From positions 114,798 to 178,797 of the forward strand of contig NZ_JADPVI010000002.1 in NCBI RefSeq assembly GCF_015679325.1: 64,000 nucleotides of DNA, in the 5' to 3' direction. The position numbers and the translations under genes were made by a program. The notes below the pieces were generated by a model. The model saw nothing but the letters and a program-made list of their open reading frames with translations. It searched no databases and was not told where the DNA came from. Shown one piece after another: positions 45,840 through 53,818 of the stretch (its first letter is position 1; every line of letters begins with the position of its first letter). This DNA comes from Kaistella gelatinilytica (GTDB taxonomy: Bacteria > Bacteroidota > Bacteroidia > Flavobacteriales > Weeksellaceae).

Positions 45840-47099
45840 TTACATTTTATTAAACTGCATTATTTCTAAATCAAATTCCTTCGAAGAAACCAAAAGATGA
45901 TCAAAAATATCGGCTAAAATTATTTCATATTTACCCCACTCAGAATCATTGGTAAAACAGTAAATTTCGAGCGGCATTCCTTGCGGTGTATTTTCCAGCT
46001 GTCGAACCATCACGGTTCCGCTTTGGTCGATATGTTCACTTTTTTTCAAGTAATTAAAGGCATATTCGCGGAAAACTCCAATGTTTGTTAATTGTCGGCC
46101 ATTGATGACGAGTTCTGAATTTTCTATAGATTCTCTTTCCTTGATAATTTCTTCTTTCTTGGTGGTCAAATAATCTTTAATTAAATTAATTTTTGACAGG
46201 CGGTTTACCTCTTCAAGATTTAAAAATTTAAAGGAATTGATATTAAAGATGATGGATCTTTTAATTCGTCGCGTATTACTTTCAGACATCACCTGAAGAT
46301 TTTTGATTTCGGTTGTCAGTAAATCATAGGTCGGAATCGTAGAAATTGTTTTATCAAAATTCTGAATTTTAGTGGTCAAAAGATTCAGATCTTCAATGGT
46401 TCCTTCCAAATTATATTTTGGAATTCCGATCCAGTCTCCTACTTTTAAATTCTTGGAAGTCGCGACATGAATTCCCGTCACAAATCCGAGAATGGTGTCC
46501 CGAAAAACCAAAACCATCACTGCCGTAATTGCTCCCAAACTTCCAACGATCGCAGAACCGCTTATTCCGAAAATCACACAGATCGCAATGACTGCCGAAA
46601 CAAAAATTCCAAAAATTTTCACCGTTTGCGAAACTGCATTTAAAGCGATGATCTTGTAGTAGTCTTGTTTGATGATGAAATAATTCCGGAAAGCGCTTAA
46701 ACTGCGGTAAAGCATTCCTGCTACGAAAAAAACGATGGCTAAATAAATCATTCTTTCCAGAAAAACAAAACTTTTCGGATGTCTGTAAAAGATTGATTCC
46801 AAGGCATAACTGCCAAATGACAAAGCCATTAAATGCGAAAATGAATTCGTGATTCTTGACTGATAAATCGATTTCAGCACCGGATATTTATCCTTTGCAA
46901 AAAAAAGTTTGAAAATGGTATTGATCAATAATTTGAAAAGAAAATCGATCAAATAAATAATCGCCACGAAAAAAGCAAATTTAAGGAGAATCTGCAGTAA
47001 TAAAACCCAGCTATCAGGAATATTATCGCGCACAAAAAAGTGAATATAATCACTTATGTTCTGCAAAAAATCTTTGGTATCTTTCAGTTCGTTGTTCAT
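45840..47099 (-). CDS. MscS-type mechanosensitive channel
   Basis: A 420-residue inner-membrane channel. About five helices occupy residues ~20-220. The pore-lining helix and following loop read GSAIVGSLGAITAVMVLVFR, then DTILGFVTGIHVATSKN, the MscS hallmark, followed by the beta domain VGDWIGIPKYNLEGTIEDLN. The C-terminal ~170 residues are the vestibule and extra domain of the larger YbdG-like type. The ATG at 47099 is chosen over the longer frame (47156) because a -7 element sits at 47105-47112. It releases solutes on osmotic downshock. Confidence 0.93.
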   Translation of the reverse strand: MNNELKDTKDFLQNISDYIHFFVRDNIPDSWVLLLQILLKFAFFVAIIYLIDFLFKLLINTIFKLFFAKDKYPVLKSIYQSRITNSFSHLMALSFGSYALESIFYRHPKSFVFLERMIYLAIVFFVAGMLYRSLSAFRNYFIIKQDYYKIIALNAVSQTVKIFGIFVSAVIAICVIFGISGSAIVGSLGAITAVMVLVFRDTILGFVTGIHVATSKNLKVGDWIGIPKYNLEGTIEDLNLLTTKIQNFDKTISTIPTYDLLTTEIKNLQVMSESNTRRIKRSIIFNINSFKFLNLEEVNRLSKINLIKDYLTTKKEEIIKERESIENSELVINGRQLTNIGVFREYAFNYLKKSEHIDQSGTVMVRQLENTPQGMPLEIYCFTNDSEWGKYEIILADIFDHLLVSSKEFDLEIMQFNKM

Positions 47100-47104
47100 C
47101 CACG

Positions 47105-47112
47105 CAAAAATA
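47105..47112 (-). promoter_or_regulatory. MscS-pdxJ promoter, -7 element
   Basis: The minus strand reads TATTTTTG, ending five bases before the ATG at 47099, which decides the start. Confidence 0.5.
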
Positions 47113-47168
47113 AGAATTCTGTTTGTCTTTCCCCGATTTATACCTACTTTTAACAAAATTAATCACGA

Positions 47169-47660
47169 ATGGATCATCCCTTAATTATTTTAGTAAGTGT
47201 CATTTTACTCGTTGCAGGAATTTTGGGAACTTTTCTACCTGTTCTTCCCGGATTATTGTTGAGTCTTTGCGGATTATTAATTTATAAATTTGGAACAGAC
47301 ACGCCATTATCAATAATTTATATCTGGATTTTTGTAGTTCTAACGGCGCTTTCTGTTGTTTTAAATTATGTCATCCCGGCAAGAACAAATCGAAAATACG
47401 GCGGAACACGTTGGGGAAGCGTTGGTTCTGTTGTTGGAACTTTAGTAGGAATGTTTTTTATTCCTATCCCTTTTGGTTTTCTGATCGGAATGTTTTTAGG
47501 GGTTTTCGTTGGCGAATTACTGCATGACGCAAATGATAAGAAAAAAGCATGGAATTCAACAAAAGGGGCTTTTATCGGCTTTCTTTATGGAACAGGCTTC
47601 AACTTCATTGTTGGTTTGGCAATGTTTTTGGTTGTTTTGATAGATATCTTTAAAAATTAA
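47169..47660 (+). CDS. DUF456 membrane protein
   Basis: A 163-residue protein with about five hydrophobic helices: LVSVILLVAGILGTFLPVLP and LLLSLCGLLIYK, then the glycine-rich YGGTRWGSVGSVVGTLVG, and a further pair containing IPFGFLIGMFLGVFVGEL. This Gly-zipper layout is the DUF456 family pattern. The function is unknown. It is divergent to mscS and followed by a small lipoprotein-like gene after three bases. Confidence 0.88.
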   Translation: MDHPLIILVSVILLVAGILGTFLPVLPGLLLSLCGLLIYKFGTDTPLSIIYIWIFVVLTALSVVLNYVIPARTNRKYGGTRWGSVGSVVGTLVGMFFIPIPFGFLIGMFLGVFVGELLHDANDKKKAWNSTKGAFIGFLYGTGFNFIVGLAMFLVVLIDIFKN

Positions 47661-47663
47661 ATT

Positions 47664-48296
47664 ATGGTACATCGAATAATTATTTCCACTTTCGGATTTT
47701 TGGCTTTGGCAACTTGTAAAAACCAAACTATTTCCCAGGATTCAAATACCTCAGAAAAAACTGAGATTTCAACAACTACTCCTGCTTCAACTCCAAAATC
47801 TACTCCAGTGAAAACTTCAAATAACAGTGAACCTGAAATGTCCACAGGAATGCCACCCGATAAAGCTGCGGTAAAACAAGCTGAAAAAGAAGCCAGTGCC
47901 AAAGTTTCCCAAAGCGGCGTAATTTATTTGAAAGAAGGGGAAAATAAATTTTTGAAAGAATATGAAATGAATGTTACTTTCAAAAAAATGCTGGAAGACA
48001 GCCGTTGTCCGGAAGGAGTAAACTGTATTTGGGCCGGAGTTGCGACCGCCGAAGTTGAAGTAATGGGTTTGGCGACACGACCAGTGATCATAAAAATAAG
48101 TACGATGGATGATGCAAGTAGAGGTTATGCAGATTCACAGGATTTTAACGGTTATCAAATCTCTTTATCCGACGTTGCGCCAAATACCACATCCGATCGA
48201 GGATTCAAAGCAATGCAGGGACAATACAAAATCGGAATTAAAATTAAAAAGCTTGCACCCGGACAAACTTCCTCAAATAGTCCTACCACGAAATAG
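47664..48296 (+). CDS. Exported protein of unknown function with a CPxGxxCxWxG motif
   Basis: A 210-residue secreted protein, probably a lipoprotein: the N-terminus RIIISTFGFLALATC has a lipobox-like end (Cys 18), though Thr at -1 is atypical. A Ser/Thr/Pro-rich linker spans ~20-75. The folded part holds ARTCPEG-like DSRCPEGVNCIWAGVATAEV, a motif recurrent in Bacteroidota secreted proteins. It begins three bases after DUF456. The 3' end overlaps the ung stop on the other strand by 14 bases. Confidence 0.75.
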   Translation: MVHRIIISTFGFLALATCKNQTISQDSNTSEKTEISTTTPASTPKSTPVKTSNNSEPEMSTGMPPDKAAVKQAEKEASAKVSQSGVIYLKEGENKFLKEYEMNVTFKKMLEDSRCPEGVNCIWAGVATAEVEVMGLATRPVIIKISTMDDASRGYADSQDFNGYQISLSDVAPNTTSDRGFKAMQGQYKIGIKIKKLAPGQTSSNSPTTK

Positions 48297-48924
48297 GTTC
48301 AATTTTTTTAGATTTTAAATAGCCATTGATCTGAGAAAAAGGTTTGCTCCCATAAAATCCACGATACACAGAAAAAGGTGATGGATGGGCAGATTTAACG
48401 ATAAAATGTTTAGAGGAATTAATCAGTTCCTCTTTTTTCTGTGCAAATGCGCCCCATAAAACAAAAACGACATCTTCTTTTTTATCGGAAATTTCTTTAA
48501 TGATGACATCGGTAAATTTCTCCCAACCCAGATCTTTATGAGAATTTGGTGAATGAGCTTTTACGGTCAACGTTGCATTTAAAAGCAAAACTCCCTGTTC
48601 GGCCCAATCATCCAATTCTTTTTTGGTTCTTTCAATCCCTAAATCATCCTGTAATTCTTTAAAAATATTTTTCAGGGAAGGCGGAGTCGCAACATTTTCA
48701 GAAACAGAAAAGCACAATCCATTTGCCTGAAAATCATTATGATAAGGATCCTGCCCGATGATCACGACTTTTATTTGGTCAAATGGCGTTAATTCCAAAG
48801 CACGAAAGATCTGTTTTTTTGGGGGAAAACATTTTTCAGAAGCATATTCTTCTTTTACCTTTTGCCAAAGATTTTCAAAATATTCGGTTTCCTTTATTGG
48901 GGCAAGAATTTCAGTCCAGGTCAT
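48283..48924 (-). CDS. ung: Uracil-DNA glycosylase
   Basis: Removes uracil from DNA. Family 1 signature: the water-activating loop VVIIGQDPYHNDFQANGLCF with catalytic Asp, LLLNATLTV, VFVLWGAFAQKK and the leucine loop SAHPSPFSVYRGFYG (active-site His). The length is normal (~214 from ATG 48924); the frame also opens from a TTG at 48963, but a TTG start overlapping the acetyltransferase stop is less likely. Confidence 0.97.
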   Translation of the reverse strand: MTWTEILAPIKETEYFENLWQKVKEEYASEKCFPPKKQIFRALELTPFDQIKVVIIGQDPYHNDFQANGLCFSVSENVATPPSLKNIFKELQDDLGIERTKKELDDWAEQGVLLLNATLTVKAHSPNSHKDLGWEKFTDVIIKEISDKKEDVVFVLWGAFAQKKEELINSSKHFIVKSAHPSPFSVYRGFYGSKPFSQINGYLKSKKIEPISW

Positions 48925-48959
48925 TTGTTGATGTTGTGATTTATTGATGTGATCATGAA

Positions 48960-49466
48960 TCAAACTGCATTTAATTCAAAAATAATATTTTCCGGAAACT
49001 TTTCATCGCTGCGATTTTCATTTAAAACAAATTTTGATTTCTGAAGCAGTTTTATAGAATTCAAATTATTTTTATTGGTAAAAGCTTCGATTTTATTTAA
49101 ATTTAAATCATTGAAACCATAATTTAATATAAAGTTGACCGCTTCTGACATAATTCCTTTGCCGTGATATTCGGGCAATAATTCATAACCCAATTCTGCC
49201 GTTTTTCGATCTTCAGAAAATTTCCAGAGACAGATCGTTCCCAGCAACTTCGGATTATTCTGAGTAGAAATTCCCAGAAAAACTATTTCGTTATTGGCCG
49301 ACTTCCTTTTAATATTGAGAATGAATTCTAAAGCTTCAAAAGAATCCTTGGGTGGATTTCTCTGGAGAAACCGGTTAATTTCTATATTGCTTCGAATGCC
49401 TAAAATCTCCACGGAATCATGCTCAGTCACCGTTCTTAAAATTAATCTTTCGGTCGAAAATATCAT
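48960..49466 (-). CDS. GNAT family N-acetyltransferase (RimJ/RimL-like)
   Basis: A 168-residue acetyltransferase: ERLILRTVTEHDSVEILGI at the start, the beta strand LGTICLWKFSEDRKTAELGY, and the acetyl-CoA loop LLPEYHGKGIMSEAVNFIL, then KIEAFTNKNNLNSIKLLQKS. This pattern is that of N-terminal-alanine or ribosomal protein acetylases. A promoter element ends four bases before the ATG. ung follows downstream. Confidence 0.92.
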   Translation of the reverse strand: MIFSTERLILRTVTEHDSVEILGIRSNIEINRFLQRNPPKDSFEALEFILNIKRKSANNEIVFLGISTQNNPKLLGTICLWKFSEDRKTAELGYELLPEYHGKGIMSEAVNFILNYGFNDLNLNKIEAFTNKNNLNSIKLLQKSKFVLNENRSDEKFPENIIFELNAV

Positions 49467-49470
49467 GGCT

Positions 49471-49478
49471 CAAAGATA
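49471..49478 (-). promoter_or_regulatory. Acetyltransferase-ung promoter, -7 element
   Basis: The minus strand reads TATCTTTG (TAnnTTTG) four bases before the ATG at 49466. Confidence 0.5.
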
Positions 49479-49605
49479 GAATTTTGAAATTTCATAACCG
49501 TTTCTATTTCAAAATAAACCTATTTTATTTCCGCAAAAAAGTTCAAACAAACTTCAGAAATTAATTCAACCCTGCAAAGTTCATCATTGCAATAGATTAA
49601 AACTT

Positions 49606-49637
49606 TTGTAAGTGTTGGTTTAAAATAATTAAATTTG
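49606..49637 (+). promoter_or_regulatory. mutS2-like gene promoter (-33 TTG, -7 TAAATTTG)
   Basis: TTG (49606-49608), a 21-base spacer and TAAATTTG (49630-49637). The TTG at 49635, the first possible start of the frame, lies inside the -7 box and so is not the real start; GTG at 49641 is. Confidence 0.65.
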
Positions 49638-49640
49638 CGT

Positions 49641-51791
49641 GTGCATATACAAAAAGATGATTTAGACGAACTCGAATTTCCAGAATTACTCGCGGAAATT
49701 TCCCCTTTTGCTTTCTCCAAAAAAACCGCAGAAAAAATTTCACAGCTTCGTCCTGTTGCGATTGAAGAAGCCGAACTTTCCTTAAAAAAAGTAGCCGAAT
49801 TTCTTTCAAGTTTTGAAAGTGATAACGCCATTCCCTTTAATGAATACGATGATATTGAAGAGGAATTGAAATTGATGATCATTGAAAACTTTCGGTTAGA
49901 CAATGCTGCTTTTCTGAAAATTAAAAGTTTAACGGAACAGATCTTTCGGCTGCAAAAGTTTTATCCCAATTTTGAAGAGCAATTCCCTCATTTACTCCTA
50001 GATGTAAAAGATCTGGAATACCGGAAAGAAATCATCGACCGAATTGACAAAGTTTTTAATAAATATGGAGAAGTTAAAAGTGAAGCCTCTCCGATTCTTC
50101 GGAAATTGAGAAGTGATATTTCTCACGCAAGAAAAGCCATTCAGGAAAATTTTAATAAAAGTTTAACTGGACTGAGCAACACTGAATATCTGGACGCAAT
50201 ACGAGAAAGTATCATTGATGATCAGCGGGTTTTGGCTGTGAAATCGGCATACAAAAAAAGAGTTGCGGGACGGGTTTTAGGACTTTCAAAAACGGGTTCT
50301 ATCACTTACATTCAGCCGGAATCTGTTGTGAGGCATCAGTTTAAACTTCGGGAAGATATTGAAGAAGAAAAAAAAGAAGTCGATAAAATTTTAAGAGTAT
50401 TGACCGCAGAAATCGCTGAATTTCAACCTCAACTTTCAGAGTATCAAACCTATATTTTTGATTTAGACTTAACGAGAGCCAAAGCAAAATTTGCCCAAAA
50501 AATCAACGGCGTTCTCCCGAAGATCAACCGTCACAAAACCATGCGTTTGGTGCAGGCTTTTCACCCTTTATTGTGGTTGAGAAATCAGGCAGAAAAAAAG
50601 AAAATTTTCTCCCAGAGTTTGACTTTTACGGAACACAACAGGATCATTTGTATTTCGGGACCAAATGCAGGTGGGAAATCGATCACTTTAAAAACGGTAG
50701 GATTGCTTCAACTGATGATTCAGACCGGAATTCTGGTTCCAGTTCATCCGAAATCTGAGATGTTTTTCTTTGACCATTTGATGACCGATATCGGAGACAA
50801 TCAATCTATTGAAAATCAACTTTCGACCTATTCATCCCGTTTGAAGAAAATGTCGAAAATCATTAAAGAAGCCGATGCAAACACGCTTTTATTGATTGAT
50901 GAATTTGGAACTGGCTCTGATCCGGAATTAGGTGGCGCTTTAGCAGAAGCTTTTCTGGAATTTTTCTATGACAAAAAAAGTTTCGCGATCATTACGACGC
51001 ATTACACGAACATTAAACTCGTTATCGAACAACTTCCGAATGCGCAAAATGCAGCCATGCTTTTTGATGAAAACTCTCTGGAACCACTCTATAAATTAGA
51101 AGTCGGACAAGCTGGAAGTTCTTTTACATTTGAAGTAGCGGAGAAAAATAAAATCCCCGCTTTCATTATTAGAAGTGCAAAAAAGAAAGTTGAACACGAT
51201 ATTTTAAACCTGGACAAAACCATTGTAAAACTGCAGCAGGAAAAATTTGAGGTCGAGAAAATAAAAACCGATTTAGCAGAAAAACGAGATTCCACACAAG
51301 AGAGAAAAGAAAATCTGGAGAAGCTTAATGAACAACTGCAGCAGAAACTCTTTAATTTTCAAAAGCTTTACGAAGACGAACACCGTAAATTGCAATTCGG
51401 AAATAAAGTGGAAACCTTCATCGAGGCTTATGTCAAAGGGAAATCCCGCAAATTAGTAGTCGGAGATTTTGTAAAAATACTGGAGCAGGAAAAATTCAGA
51501 AGAGTCGGTGCTGATAAAGATGAAAATAAAAAACTGCTTATCGTAAAGCGCAAAATTACACAGCAACTCAGAAAAGTAGATGTACAGGAAAAAATCGTAG
51601 AAACCCACGAGAAATTAGAAGACAAGCGCCAAAAAGAGCGCGCGGTCTGGATGAAGATCGGTCAGAGAGTAAGAATTCCGGGTTCCACAAGTGTTGGTAC
51701 GATTGAAAAAATTGAAAAGAACGGCAAAGTCTCGGTGAATTACGGTACTTTTAAAACGCAGATTAGTGGCGATGAACTCGAACGGATTTAA
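49641..51791 (+). CDS. MutS2-like DNA-binding ATPase without Smr domain
   Basis: A 716-residue MutS-superfamily protein. The core-clamp region spans ~100-320; the ABC-type ATPase has Walker A ISGPNAGGKSITLKTVGLL, the DE-box LLLIDEFGTGSDPELGGALA and IITTHYTNIKL. After ~540 come a coiled coil and a KOW-like strand region (IGQRVRIPGSTSVGTIEKI). It stops where other MutS2 proteins carry the Smr nuclease domain, so it cannot cut DNA that way. MutS2 acts on collided ribosomes or branched DNA. Start chosen: GTG 49641. Confidence 0.93.
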   Translation: MHIQKDDLDELEFPELLAEISPFAFSKKTAEKISQLRPVAIEEAELSLKKVAEFLSSFESDNAIPFNEYDDIEEELKLMIIENFRLDNAAFLKIKSLTEQIFRLQKFYPNFEEQFPHLLLDVKDLEYRKEIIDRIDKVFNKYGEVKSEASPILRKLRSDISHARKAIQENFNKSLTGLSNTEYLDAIRESIIDDQRVLAVKSAYKKRVAGRVLGLSKTGSITYIQPESVVRHQFKLREDIEEEKKEVDKILRVLTAEIAEFQPQLSEYQTYIFDLDLTRAKAKFAQKINGVLPKINRHKTMRLVQAFHPLLWLRNQAEKKKIFSQSLTFTEHNRIICISGPNAGGKSITLKTVGLLQLMIQTGILVPVHPKSEMFFFDHLMTDIGDNQSIENQLSTYSSRLKKMSKIIKEADANTLLLIDEFGTGSDPELGGALAEAFLEFFYDKKSFAIITTHYTNIKLVIEQLPNAQNAAMLFDENSLEPLYKLEVGQAGSSFTFEVAEKNKIPAFIIRSAKKKVEHDILNLDKTIVKLQQEKFEVEKIKTDLAEKRDSTQERKENLEKLNEQLQQKLFNFQKLYEDEHRKLQFGNKVETFIEAYVKGKSRKLVVGDFVKILEQEKFRRVGADKDENKKLLIVKRKITQQLRKVDVQEKIVETHEKLEDKRQKERAVWMKIGQRVRIPGSTSVGTIEKIEKNGKVSVNYGTFKTQISGDELERI

Positions 51792-51859
51792 ATTGATGTC
51801 AGATAACGAGTTTTTCACACGATTTTAAATTCATAAAAATTTAAAAAACAGAACAAAAA

Positions 51860-51889
51860 AAAGCGTCTAGTTGTGAAACTAAACGCTTT
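51860..51889 (-). terminator. Intrinsic terminator of a former tRNA transcript (and end of mutS2)
   Basis: Stem AAAGCGT-C-TAGTT / AACTA-A-ACGCTTT, one mismatch, loop GTGA. On the minus strand it is followed by a T-run, so it is strongest for a leftward transcript. That transcript would come from the tRNA end at 51905-51921. It could also stop mutS2. Confidence 0.75.
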
Positions 51890-51904
51890 ATCGATTTAAA
51901 AAAG

Positions 51905-51921
51905 TGGTCTCTCCAGGAATC
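51905..51921 (-). other. tRNA 3'-end fragment, probable att site at the left end of an integrated island
   Basis: The minus strand reads GATTCCTGGAGAGACCA: end of a T loop (GATT), 3' strand of a T stem (CCTGG), seven acceptor bases (AGAGACC) and discriminator A, then C and a T-run leading to the terminator. Bases further into the tRNA do not continue (no TTC, no 5' stem pairing in sight). Site-specific integrases use just this part of tRNA genes. The intact tRNA is expected at the far right end of the island, outside the window. Confidence 0.7.
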
Positions 51922-51970
51922 TCCTTTAATGATGATTTTCAGCAACTTAAATATAAATCATATAGCGAAA

Positions 51971-51987
51971 GGGACAAATTAGGGACA
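51971..51987 (+). repeat. Two GGGACA direct repeats next to the att-like site
   Basis: GGGACA at 51971 and 51982, spaced 11 bases (one helical turn), about 50 bases inside the island. This is compatible with arm-type integrase/excisionase sites; evidence is weak. Confidence 0.3.
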
Positions 51988-52047
51988 GTTCCATCAACAT
52001 TGTATCTTTTTTCCCGATATTTGTTTAACCCTCTTATGTTCTGATTT

Positions 52048-53157
52048 ATGATTACAAAAATAAATAAATTTTTTGTGTTTTTGGATGATTTAAGATCTTT
52101 ATTCTTAAACCAATTTAAAAATAATTCTGAAAATGAAGAAGCTTTTATTGAAGAAATAAAATTGTTTTACTTAACATATAAAGATTTATTTCCATTTGAT
52201 ATAAAATCTGCCTTTGAGCTTGTCCGTCTAGAATATGACGTTGATAAAACAAAATCAATCTTTTGGGACAAATTAAAAGATTCATATCATAATTATGAAG
52301 CTTTTATTGAAATGGATTATACTTTTCTGAAAAGTAATTTATATGATATTTCTGACCTTAATCAGAGATTATTTAATCATACTAAAGTACTTTCCGCAAA
52401 TTATTATTTTTTGTTAGCGCATGATTACTATTTTCATTTTGGCAAATCTAAATCTAGAGAAACTACTTCAATTTCTGTCTATTTATTTAATTACTATCAT
52501 GAAAATCTAACAAAATTTGATGAATTAGAAAATGAAAAAAAAATACAAATTCTGAAAGATCATTATCAATACCAGTACGAAAAAATTGAACTTGAAACAC
52601 GGCAAAAGTATACTGAATACGACATATCTTTAGAGATTATTGAACCACAATATATTGATGGTGACACTTTCAATTTTGAATTGGAAAAACTTAACAAACA
52701 ATATATTTCACAATTGGTGTTACTGAAAGATTATAAAAAAAATATCAAATTATTTTCAAGAGGTTTAAAATTTGAGTTTCCTGAATTTGTTCAACACTCA
52801 ATTGTTAGAATTACATTTAATTTCCCGCAGGAAGTCTATGATTGTCTTGAGTTATATCTTTCAAGTATTTCTTTTAGAAATAATTTGAAACAACTAATTT
52901 TTGGCGAAATAGACAATTCATTAACAAAAATACGTCTCAACTGTCAGTCAAATTCATTATCTCATTTCTTTGGTATATTAAGAGAAAAAGGAATCACCTC
53001 AATTACCAATCCACAAGAAATTGCTGAATGGATCGTTCAAAACTTTCAATATAAAAAAGCTGGTGATTATAAAAATTTCACAGTTAGTTCAGTCACCACA
53101 TGGCTAAAACCTAATAAGCATTTGCCAGATTCTGAACGTATTAAAAATTCTTTTTGA
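52048..53157 (+). CDS. Unknown protein of the island (mobile-element accessory)
   Basis: A 369-residue, AT-rich, Lys/Phe/Tyr-rich soluble protein. I do not recognise a catalytic motif. The C-terminal ~70 residues (LSHFFGILREKGITSITNPQ, then IAEWIVQNFQ) look like the closing module of RteC-type or similar mobile-element proteins of Bacteroidota, but the match is from general memory. No integrase tyrosine or arginines of a recombinase are seen. A weak promoter (GATATTTG, 52014-52021) lies upstream; a strong terminator follows. Confidence 0.7.
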   Translation: MITKINKFFVFLDDLRSLFLNQFKNNSENEEAFIEEIKLFYLTYKDLFPFDIKSAFELVRLEYDVDKTKSIFWDKLKDSYHNYEAFIEMDYTFLKSNLYDISDLNQRLFNHTKVLSANYYFLLAHDYYFHFGKSKSRETTSISVYLFNYYHENLTKFDELENEKKIQILKDHYQYQYEKIELETRQKYTEYDISLEIIEPQYIDGDTFNFELEKLNKQYISQLVLLKDYKKNIKLFSRGLKFEFPEFVQHSIVRITFNFPQEVYDCLELYLSSISFRNNLKQLIFGEIDNSLTKIRLNCQSNSLSHFFGILREKGITSITNPQEIAEWIVQNFQYKKAGDYKNFTVSSVTTWLKPNKHLPDSERIKNSF

Positions 53158-53192
53158 CCCATTTCCATCTTATCCCTAATTAATCTCTAATT

Positions 53193-53221
53193 AATCCCAC
53201 TGATTGAATTTCAGTGGGATT
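53193..53221 (+). terminator. Terminator after the 369-residue protein gene
   Basis: Perfect 11-base stem AATCCCACTGA / TCAGTGGGATT with a seven-base loop, followed by TTTC. Confidence 0.8.
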
Positions 53222-53258
53222 TTCACAAACTTTGTATCATAATTTAAACAAAAAAGTT

Positions 53259-53567
53259 ATGAAAAAAGAATTATTAGAAATTATGGCAAAAATATTAGTT
53301 GCCGATTCGTCTGAAAAGAGGACGAATGAAAAAATGGATTTAATACTTTCCAAGTTAGAAATCATGGAAAATGTCACCTCAAATCCTTTAACAAGTGAAG
53401 AACATTTACTGATAAGTGAGGTTTGCAAACTCACAAGAAAAAGTAGGGTCACTATTTGGAAATGGAACAAAACAGGCATTTTAAAACCTATAGGTAAATC
53501 AGGTAAAAATCCCATCTATTTAAAAAGTGACGTTCTAAATCATCTTTATAGTTCATGTGTTGTTTAA
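53259..53567 (+). CDS. Excisionase-like helix-turn-helix protein
   Basis: A 102-residue protein (start ATG 53259). The first ~55 residues are a helical oligomerisation part (KMDLILSKLEIMENVTS). Residues ~60-100 are a helix-turn-helix of the excisionase/MerR-like type: LLISEVCKLTRKSRVTIWKW, then LKPIGKSGKNPIYLKSDVL. Such proteins steer excision or control replication genes in integrative elements of Bacteroidota. It is next to the polymerase-like gene. Confidence 0.82.
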   Translation: MKKELLEIMAKILVADSSEKRTNEKMDLILSKLEIMENVTSNPLTSEEHLLISEVCKLTRKSRVTIWKWNKTGILKPIGKSGKNPIYLKSDVLNHLYSSCVV

Positions 53568-53587
53568 TAATACCAAAAATCAAAATT

Positions 53588-53644
53588 ATGAATAAATCCA
53601 CTATCGAGTGGTCTCCAGCAACTTGGAATCCACCAACTATTTAG
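53588..53644 (+). pseudogene. Possible remnant of a DUF5131/Gp37-like gene
   Basis: The 18-codon frame reads MNKSTIEWSPATWNPPTI then stop. The stretch IEW-x-x-ATWNP resembles the beginning of DUF5131 (phage Gp37/Gp68) proteins. Nothing of the rest is recognisable. The 251-base gap (53568-53818) holds this fragment and no other supported feature. Confidence 0.3.
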
Positions 53645-53818
53645 AAACCCCTTGTATTTTAGATACCAATTACGGTAAGTTTCCATTTGATTGGGACTAG
53701 TTTTTAATTAAATCACCAGAGACTTCTTCTCCTGATTTCATAAATCCACATTTTACAACTTAAAATAATAGCACGAATGAATATGTGTGGTGATTCTTAG
53801 TGCAAAAAAACAAAAAAA

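Noticed and set aside
51900-51960. A complete tRNA gene
   Set aside because: Only the 3' 17 bases match; no anticodon arm, D arm or 5' acceptor strand follows.
52048-53157. Tyrosine integrase of the island
   Set aside because: No R-H-R-Y pattern is visible; only position suggested it.
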